Below, one piece after another: positions 8,001 through 11,809 of a stretch of 11,809 nt of DNA. The translations under genes and the position numbers were made by a program. The stretch is from an uncultured Clostridia bacterium (GTDB lineage: Bacteria > Bacillota > Clostridia > Christensenellales > DTU072), in contig CAKQTC010000022.1 of the NCBI GenBank assembly GCA_934274515.1, forward strand, positions 1 to 11,809, given 5' to 3'. Position 1 is the first letter of the stretch; every line of letters begins with the position of its first letter. The notes beneath the pieces are model-generated. The model was given only the letters and a program-made list of their open reading frames with translations, was not told the DNA's origin and searched no databases.

Positions 8001-11000
8001 TAGTGAATTTGTAATACAAAACAAAAAATTAATAATAAATGGATTACCAGCAGGAACATATACTTTAGTATGTACAAGCGTACCAGATGGATATTTAGTA
8101 CCAGAAAATAAACAAGTTATAGTATATGAAAAAGCAACAAGAACAGTAAGAGTAGAAATACAAAAGAACATCCCAAGAGGTTCATTAACATTAAGTGCAA
8201 TGTATACAGCTGAAGATAATACACAAAAATATACACCACGTTCAAAATATATGATTATGAACAATGCAACACAAGAAATATTAACATTTGAGAAAAACTT
8301 AAACGGAACATATAGAGCAAGCAAACTTGCAAATGCAACAGACACGATTAATGTAAAAGCAGGAAGCATGAAAGTAGAAGGAATCCCAGCAGGTGTTGAG
8401 TATTCAGTAGCTTTGGTTGATGTATCTGAAAAGTATGGAGTTGTAAATGAAGTGCCTGAGATTGTAACTGTTGCTGAAGGAAACGAGCAGAATGTTGTTG
8501 TGCCGGTTAAGGAGAGAAAAGGATGGGTTTGTGTTAGAAGTGATGGAAGTAATGGTAGAAATACTGCTGCAGGTACAATAGCAATAGATAGTAATGGAGA
8601 AGTTTGGGCAGCAAATAATAATAGTTCTGGAATATTAGGAATATGTAGTTTTAGCAATAATTATTCACATGAAATGACAAAATTAACAGATAAAACAGAT
8701 AAAACGAGTATGTTTGATAATTTGATTGGAGTTAAATTTGTTGATGCACATATTACAGAAAGTGATGTAGTATTATTGGATAATAATGGAAAAGTGTGGA
8801 CTATTAGTAATGGTTACACATCAGCAAGTGTAAATAAACAATATACATTTATTTGCTTGAATGATATAGAGAATCATCCATTCAATGGATTAAAAATACA
8901 AAAGATTGTAGTGCCATCGTATAGCGGAATTTGGACAATTGATGAAAATGGAAAAGTATGGAAAATACAAGGTGATACTATAGAATGTGTAAGTATTGGA
9001 ACAGGTATAGAAAATATAAAAGCAGTTGATTTAGATGTATGTACTGCTTATCATAATGAAAGGATATTAATTGCAGATGAGAATGGAAATGTATGGGCAA
9101 AAGGATATAATACCAGTGGACAATGTGGAATTGATACAAGAAAAGATGAATCATCATATGGCGAATCACTTGAAAATTTAACATGTATAAGTACAGAAAA
9201 CAATTTAAAGGGAGTAAAAATCAAAAAGGTAGTAGCAGGAGAAGAAAACTCAATTTTTATGGATGCAAATAATAGAATCTGGGTTTGTGGTATAAATAGT
9301 AACGGAATTTTGGGAATAGGAGAAGAAAATACCAATATAAAAATATGGAATCCAGTATGTTTAAATACTATGGAGAATAATCCATTATACGGACTAGAAA
9401 TTATTGATGCGTCAGTAGAAGAACGTACAGCAGGTGTTATAGACTCACAAGGAAGATTATGGACTTGGGGTGAAAATTATGGGTGTATTTTAGGAACTGG
9501 TGAAGAAACTGGTTCAGGTGCAAGAAATTTACCAGTATGTATATCAGAATATGGAAATAATGATTTAAAAGATGTTAAATTGAAATTTATATCTATGGGC
9601 GGATATGGCGCAAGCTCAGCAATAGATGATAAAGGCAATATTTGGTTCTGGGGAGAAAGTGGAAAAGTTCCACTTGGGGTAAATTTTGGCAGTGATCCTG
9701 TAGTTCCAACTAAAATAACAATGCCGGTAAATTCATATTTTACATTAAGAAATAAATTTGAAAAGATATCTATAGGTGGTAATCATGCAGCAGTTTTAGA
9801 TGAAAAAGGTAAAATATGGGCATGGGGAGAAAGTCATTGTATATATGGAGGATATGGTACTGACGTTACTACTATTTCTATACAGCCGGTATGTATAAGT
9901 GATAATTATAGATTTAATGAAATATGTAAAAATAGAATAATAGATATAGTGTGTACAAACTATGGAGCAATAATAGCATTAGATGAAAAAGGAAAATTAT
10001 GGACTTGGGGAGAGGAATGTAGTGGATTTGATGCACAGTGGTTACACTCTAAACCGGTATGTATAAGTGAAATAAATGATAATATGCTATATGGTAAAAA
10101 CATAAAAAAAATATACAAATGTGGTAACAGTAGTATAATGGCTATAGATTCTGAAGGAAATTTATATAAAGCTAATGGTGAAAATTTTGAATGCTTAAAT
10201 ACTAAATATACAGAATTACAAAACATTAAATTCATAAAAGCTAGTAGTGACTTAAACAATGGAAATAAGATCATAGCGATAGACTCTGAAAACAAATTAT
10301 GGGTATTAGGAAAAATAAACGATGGAGTTGTAAATACAACAGATACACCAATATGTCTAACAAATACGGAAGGCTCACCTTTAAAAGATATTAAAATAGT
10401 AGATTGCTCTTGTAATGGTTATAGCAGTTATATAAGTGTAGTATTAGATGAAAATGGAAGAGTATGGACTTTTGGCAACTACTATTATTTAGGAGATGGA
10501 GAAAAGGATAGTACAAATAAAACGATATGTTTAAGTACTATGGAAAACAATCCATTATATGGAAAAACAATAACAAAGGTATATGATTTGTGTGATAATG
10601 GTGTAGTAGTAATAGACAGTGATAACAAACTATGGATTTGGGGATATAGCAATAGGAATGGCTTAGGCTATGATGCTTATATGCCAGTATGCTTTAGTGA
10701 CATATATGGTATAAAAGTTAAAGATTTTGCTACAAGTGGTGAGTATGCAAAATGTTCTATAATTACAGATATTAATGGAGATTTATATGGTTTCGGTTAC
10801 TCAGGTTACTCAAGCACAGGACCAGGTATTAATATTAATTACCCATTCCCAACCAAATTATATGGCACTACAAAATATGAAAGTCAATATAAAGACAAAG
10901 TATTTACTTCAATAGATAGTAATGGAGTAATAACAACAAAAGACAATGAAAAATATACAATGAATTCACAAGTATTTGGAGGTTTAGTAAAATATACAGA

Positions 11001-11809
11001 AACACCAAATCCAACAAATCCAACAAATCCAACTACACCATCAGATCCATTAAGTGAAATTGGAGAAGAAAATGTTAAAGAAATACTAAAAGTTACAGCT
11101 GCTAATGGAACAGAAACTATATATGGTGTATTAGATAAAGACGGAAAAGTATGGTCAACAAGCTTTAACAGTACTAATAAACTAGAATGTTTAAATACAA
11201 AATTCTCACAATTAAATTCAGTAACATTTGTATCTTTATATGGTGATACAAGTTATCAAAGTTATAGTGCACTAGACGAAAATGGAAACCTTTGGAGTTG
11301 GGGTTCAAATAATTATGGACAATTAGGTATAGGCTCAAGAACAACACCAACTGAACCTACTAAAGTTAATGTATCAAATGTAGAAAAAGTATTACAATAT
11401 TCTTGTAATGCGATACTTATAAAAGATAAAAATGGAAATTATTGGGGGTGGGGACGAAATTCGAATGGTTTTGCAGGAATAGGAGCAACTACTATGTACT
11501 CTACACCATGTAAAATAATTGGACTTAAAGGAAAAAATATAGAAATATTATTTAACAATGATTCTACAATGATTGTTAAAGATTCAAACAATAATTATTT
11601 AAGTTGGGGATATAATGTTTTAGGAGAAACAGGAACAGGAAAAACAGATAGAAGTATAGTATCACCAACAAAAATAACTGCACTTACAGGAAGAAATATA
11701 AAAGAAATTAAAAGTATGGGAGCTATGGTAGCTATAGATTCAGAAGGAAAAATTTGGACTTGGGGTGCTAATAATACTGGTAATTGCGGTAATGGTACAA
11801 CTACAACAG
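1930..11809 (+). CDS. Giant secreted surface protein with SpaA/Cna-B repeats and RCC1-like propellers (3' partial)
   Basis: One frame runs without a stop from the ATG at 1930 to the right edge: 3,293 complete codons plus one base. In order: a signal peptide (1-33); an Asn-, Asp- and Thr-rich N-terminal region of about 1,160 residues without a recognised family; nine SpaA/Cna-B-like domains (about 1200-2197), each starting with a G-T-L-x-I-x-K-like strand and ending near G-x-Y-x-V-x-E; then RCC1-type repeats with the core D-x-x-G-x-(V/I/L)-W-x-W-G, fifteen before and five after a Pro/Thr/Asn linker (residues about 3026-3041). SpaA/Cna-B domains form stalks of Gram-positive pili and adhesins, often locked by Lys-Asn isopeptide bonds. 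RCC1 repeats form ring-like propellers that bind proteins or other ligands. The likely role is a stalked adhesin or binding protein at the cell surface. The C-terminus, and thus any LPxTG or other anchor, is not visible. It has its own promoter and is much richer in A+T than genes A and B. Confidence 0.93.
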   Translation, partial: MKAFLEKSKIKIIMVTVIIATMIMPFFMPIVLADNTEENSNDNYVQFTANWANGTKQNNLESEKAGTIQFNLKLSGVSTGFQNLKIFATEESSSSLPSSTIKFNNTDYADNSNGRILVFDSTMNSGLDIHSDLTVVFAKTKDLSEYDKVIKLTLVGEYQDPVTKENKVINETIELNAHVTPVEGDPFNVNTTYNDATYYNKENIDNFWQTEWATTEFGGDIYLTVNAKNASYLEYTINIEKNINDLMDYPENFTIDTKELEDFGFNVTITKEDETFGNRTYKEHKIKVKLQYGTLNNEYKENEVYNIKQTFKIPVKYKVKENIIDKWFGGILEFTYNISGKAQGYTVINSKNGKSANDMETYNYTGPNRAIHAEVGKFEYLFSVDVQHTLQDKTRTDFKREVENGEIELNSKFAIDVIDRRLSEDRQDIIAKILSESTADGKKAIYVEYTDATGGSKRAFIDDICYVKNINNISSASCKLVLNNETVIQENVTNTGDISEQKIAANNYYLNFGKLDDSKTSEKFNVAIDYVLSVDDLATKIGADNIDRITRFCVIEDAFLQGAETVRLERIDNISNIIEKVYKKNEDDIKYLEEHRHNSIFVVSTGEVITLTDEEIAQINETYASKEAILPKNPDGTNTDKHILNSELEALDNTTILKNINGNDTILYSIGKGGYSLQYGYADESFSFDDIGEKTVCHISEIGTSHADSDKVFPIRRIYSNTDPQKHGYSSQKVIDSLDGIIKTFVATYGYGDAIPAYDYCTITGEENEALSYLEVILPDDYGAKISELGRKYYGKTFTLKMYKNGKVIKYANKTVENKNPKIYVELPSDFEYDIKDVTISSSNGKVYIPNTYEQTENMDGKTYDSGWYVTTNSEGINYLVINCVGEYDSASDGEVTITVKHNRRLIKSNASGYQCIKAYMITDNENYVNPVNNSFDFNKDTNVPSTVFLGSDSFDVISSNNVEVSTGMYGEVNGEVTGFVPSGESTDGTLASDSSKTNPKIYSSNSTIKYFSKIENNTSTIVTNINMIARLPISGNKSILGSTYNLLEDNYKLPDEFWNVHTQVGGLTKDNTIPEISLTNLQNIKVYIKNTKGRKTELPSSNYTLAYSTDANADMDSAYTTYEPGVTDLTEAKTLQLKLNDNYKLPARSSIILEYEMTMPDANGMVGEITAVSYKKLGDTEPTQLEPIAAYVMQGNELGSIALTKIFQGNEPGTAPEGISLEGIKFQFFKEDGTPLVTPQTTAEGIAETDSTGKITLTQVPDGTYTVKEISTFDNYDKIGYNTITVENRQITQFDAVQKLKLLGTLTIQKSWEDTNDQQGSVTFKLTRIDNDNFDYTTTISTNPETGIATASGIPYGTYKIEEVYGQYGWYGSEQQVVINNTTVNAETNSINVNYENKIGRGTLKITKAVPTGDSVTGLKFEIKGNGYVNYTNKQGELVNTDTTTQITIGNDYSSNENINVEIGENGRTATITLTNMPLGIYTVKEIDMPTIGEGDNQTERYVEVSRTASLDTNGDTVTYNLTNQWKTGTLQIVKTAKTGVDLTQFSVKITCDQTEYGTSYSDTYKFPENGVLTIPGLLLGEYKVEEIESDYYNAKYSTEQSEEKTTTPQTYRVSYNKTTTSYIYNESTTGYVKILKTLEGKDAEKAVGIKFNVTGYDPTGAWVEEQIELTKTEEINGTKYAVGTSNAILAGGEYVLTEVNTPDYYEDAEEVSVDIKKTNTIENPVIVNIENKRAKGTLDISTTTIPEGGPLYPIVYRVVEVELEGTEYKEIAGTEQTIAADATGREVLRAINAGNYLVEQVTIPAGYIKDFPQIVEVPSNGTGYAAFEIEKIEELENTTVTVKKEVLNSNGNVATTEDFAKAKLSENDSFEVKLTNVDTQEDYFVFVDANGQGKIKGLNPGTYSVEEVYKPKYNTVGYAVKVEEVYSEIQATEGKYLFTLGDETTGNNEVEIRVQNQINTKFGFGGQDSRDNLSKVEVEQQEITTVTKTVVYVVDEENNAMPGVKFKLLNEQGNVVSLGKFGSEFVIQNKKLIINGLPAGTYTLVCTSVPDGYLVPENKQVIVYEKATRTVRVEIQKNIPRGSLTLSAMYTAEDNTQKYTPRSKYMIMNNATQEILTFEKNLNGTYRASKLANATDTINVKAGSMKVEGIPAGVEYSVALVDVSEKYGVVNEVPEIVTVAEGNEQNVVVPVKERKGWVCVRSDGSNGRNTAAGTIAIDSNGEVWAANNNSSGILGICSFSNNYSHEMTKLTDKTDKTSMFDNLIGVKFVDAHITESDVVLLDNNGKVWTISNGYTSASVNKQYTFICLNDIENHPFNGLKIQKIVVPSYSGIWTIDENGKVWKIQGDTIECVSIGTGIENIKAVDLDVCTAYHNERILIADENGNVWAKGYNTSGQCGIDTRKDESSYGESLENLTCISTENNLKGVKIKKVVAGEENSIFMDANNRIWVCGINSNGILGIGEENTNIKIWNPVCLNTMENNPLYGLEIIDASVEERTAGVIDSQGRLWTWGENYGCILGTGEETGSGARNLPVCISEYGNNDLKDVKLKFISMGGYGASSAIDDKGNIWFWGESGKVPLGVNFGSDPVVPTKITMPVNSYFTLRNKFEKISIGGNHAAVLDEKGKIWAWGESHCIYGGYGTDVTTISIQPVCISDNYRFNEICKNRIIDIVCTNYGAIIALDEKGKLWTWGEECSGFDAQWLHSKPVCISEINDNMLYGKNIKKIYKCGNSSIMAIDSEGNLYKANGENFECLNTKYTELQNIKFIKASSDLNNGNKIIAIDSENKLWVLGKINDGVVNTTDTPICLTNTEGSPLKDIKIVDCSCNGYSSYISVVLDENGRVWTFGNYYYLGDGEKDSTNKTICLSTMENNPLYGKTITKVYDLCDNGVVVIDSDNKLWIWGYSNRNGLGYDAYMPVCFSDIYGIKVKDFATSGEYAKCSIITDINGDLYGFGYSGYSSTGPGININYPFPTKLYGTTKYESQYKDKVFTSIDSNGVITTKDNEKYTMNSQVFGGLVKYTETPNPTNPTNPTTPSDPLSEIGEENVKEILKVTAANGTETIYGVLDKDGKVWSTSFNSTNKLECLNTKFSQLNSVTFVSLYGDTSYQSYSALDENGNLWSWGSNNYGQLGIGSRTTPTEPTKVNVSNVEKVLQYSCNAILIKDKNGNYWGWGRNSNGFAGIGATTMYSTPCKIIGLKGKNIEILFNNDSTMIVKDSNNNYLSWGYNVLGETGTGKTDRSIVSPTKITALTGRNIKEIKSMGAMVAIDSEGKIWTWGANNTGNCGNGTTTT
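2029..4920 (+). other. N-terminal region of the giant protein, no family recognised
   Basis: Residues 34-997. This is an Asn-, Asp-, Glu- and Thr-rich sequence with alternating hydrophobic residues, as expected of stacked beta-sandwich domains, and only a few Cys. I see no catalytic signature, no cohesin and no lectin motif that I can name. Position at the tip, in front of a SpaA stalk, suggests a ligand-binding head, but the propellers at the other end could equally serve that purpose. Codons mostly end in A or T. Confidence 0.55.
4921..5520 (+). other. Beta-rich adhesin-type domain before the SpaA array
   Basis: Residues about 998-1197. The segment has MIARLPISGN followed by GSTYN, a YTLAYSTDAN strand, an acidic stretch with TLQLKLNDNY, and SSIILEYEMTMP. 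Similar patterns occur in Gram-positive surface proteins just before SpaA or pilin domains; this placement is from memory and not a confirmed family assignment. Codon use is richer in C-ending codons than the region before it. Confidence 0.45.
7141..7446 (+). other. SpaA-like domain 6, isopeptide residues lost
   Basis: The first strand reads GTLDISTTTIP, with Thr where its neighbours have Lys. The E-box reads NYLVEQV, with Gln at the catalytic Glu position, although a Glu stands just before it. The last strand (FEIEKIEEL) has no Asn at the expected place. The overall length and fold pattern match neighbouring domains, so it is likely folded but not crosslinked. Confidence 0.65.
7885..8520 (+). 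other. SpaA-like domains 8 and 9, isopeptide residues lost, next to propellers
   Basis: D8 has Val at the Lys position (VVYVVDEENN), Cys in the E-box (YTLVCTSVPDGY) and Lys at the Asn position. D9 begins GSLTLSAMY, has Ala at the Lys position, Leu in the E-box (YSVALVDVS) and Val at the Asn position. D9 is longer and the least like the others. From about 8398 codons become richer in G. These two may be a hinge or an adaptor to the propeller region. Confidence 0.6.
8521..10980 (+). other. First RCC1-like propeller array, about 15 repeats
   Basis: The core D-x-x-G-x-(V/I/L)-W recurs with the Trp (or its equivalent) at 8605, 8797, 8959, 9094, 9280, 9460, 9643, 9817, 10000, 10165 (Tyr), 10300, 10465, 10633 and 10786 (Tyr). 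A degenerate fifteenth copy near 10933 lacks the aromatic residue. Spacing is 45-64 residues, in the RCC1 range. Many repeats continue W-x-W-G, then (P/x)-(V/I)-C-(I/L)-(S/N), and several carry an MENNPLYG-like segment. Two seven-bladed propellers would account for fourteen repeats. RCC1 folds bind partner proteins or other ligands; the ligand here is unknown. Confidence 0.82.
10999..11049 (+). other. Pro/Asn/Thr linker between propeller arrays
   Basis: The residues ETPNPTNPTNPTTPSDP are coded by a short 9-base repeat (AATCCAACA) at 11008, 11017 and 11026. Such spacers usually separate folded modules, and this one marks the end of the first propeller set. Confidence 0.8.
11086..11809 (+). other. 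Second RCC1-like array, first five repeats (continues off the window)
   Basis: Cores have Trp at 11152, 11293, 11443 and 11755, and Leu at 11599. Spacing is 47-52 residues, tighter than in the first array, and the second repeat is a textbook RCC1 sequence (LWSWGSNNYGQLGIG followed by PTKV). The reading frame is still open at the last base, in the middle of the fifth repeat, so two or more repeats probably follow. Confidence 0.85.

Larger units (their letters stand above)
5527..8520 (+). other. Nine tandem SpaA/Cna-B-like domains
   Basis: Domains start near 5527, 5842, 6136, 6517, 6823, 7141, 7447, 7885 and 8179. Residues at the isopeptide positions (Lys / catalytic Glu / Asn, in that order) are: D1 K1206/E1270/none, with Lys at 1300; D2 K1311/E1364/N1398; D3 K1409/E1487/N1525; D4 K1536/E1588/N1627; D5 K1638/E1700/N1733; D6 T1744/Q1802/none; D7 K1846/E1909/N1958; D8 V1996/C2048/Lys; D9 A2090/L2162/Val. 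The alignment was done by eye from the G-T-L-x-I-x-K strand and the Y-x-(V/I/L)-x-E box. D2, D3, D4, D5 and D7 should crosslink internally; D6, D8 and D9 should not; D1 is uncertain. The array probably forms a rigid stalk between the N-terminal head and the propellers. Confidence 0.82.

Noticed and set aside
4710..10295. Many minus-strand ORFs rich in Leu, Phe and Ile
   Set aside because: They are antisense shadows of the A-rich giant gene, lack ribosome sites and have implausible compositions.
1930..11809. Cohesin domain in the giant protein as a partner of the gene B dockerin
   Set aside because: No cohesin-like pattern could be recognised by eye, and the visible domains are SpaA-like and RCC1-like.

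Overview
The window looks like a low-GC Gram-positive (Bacillota) chromosome, most likely from an anaerobic, gut-type clostridial or Ruminococcus-like bacterium. The reasons are a type I dockerin half-motif, Thr-rich linkers of the kind seen in cellulosome-forming bacteria, strong AGGAGG-type ribosome sites, very A+T-rich coding sequence, and SpaA/Cna-B repeats typical of Gram-positive surface proteins. The genus is an inference; no rRNA or other marker gene is present.

Layout: (1) 1-737 is the 3' part of a secreted-type gene (gene A). It has a 45-bp tandem repeat coding a Thr-rich linker and then an unrecognised domain of about 150 residues. It ends in a perfect hairpin. (2) 826-1647 is a complete tandem paralogue (gene B): membrane or signal segment, one-loop dockerin-like motif, a single copy of the linker repeat, the same unknown C-terminal domain, and the same hairpin after the stop. 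(3) 1690-1929 is an A+T-rich intergenic region with a good sigma-A-type promoter close to the next gene. (4) From 1930 to the right edge there is one uninterrupted reading frame of at least 3,293 codons. It encodes a giant secreted surface protein: signal peptide, about 1,160 residues of unrecognised, probably beta-rich N-terminal region, nine SpaA/Cna-B-like domains, then about 20 RCC1-like propeller repeats in two arrays split by a Pro/Thr/Asn linker. Its C-terminus and any cell-wall anchor lie outside the window.

All three genes are on the + strand and appear to encode exported proteins. Genes A and B may be displayed by, or bind to, a cohesin-bearing scaffold, but no cohesin is recognisable here. 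A functional link to the giant protein is not shown, and base composition differs sharply between the A/B pair and the giant gene. The most informative signals are: coordinated loss of the isopeptide-forming Lys/Glu/Asn residues in particular SpaA domains; a Cys recurring at one place in most propeller repeats but replaced by Pro-Thr-Lys in repeats 7 and 14; a compensatory base-pair change between the two paralogous hairpins; and homogenised ends around a diverged middle in the A/B duplicates.
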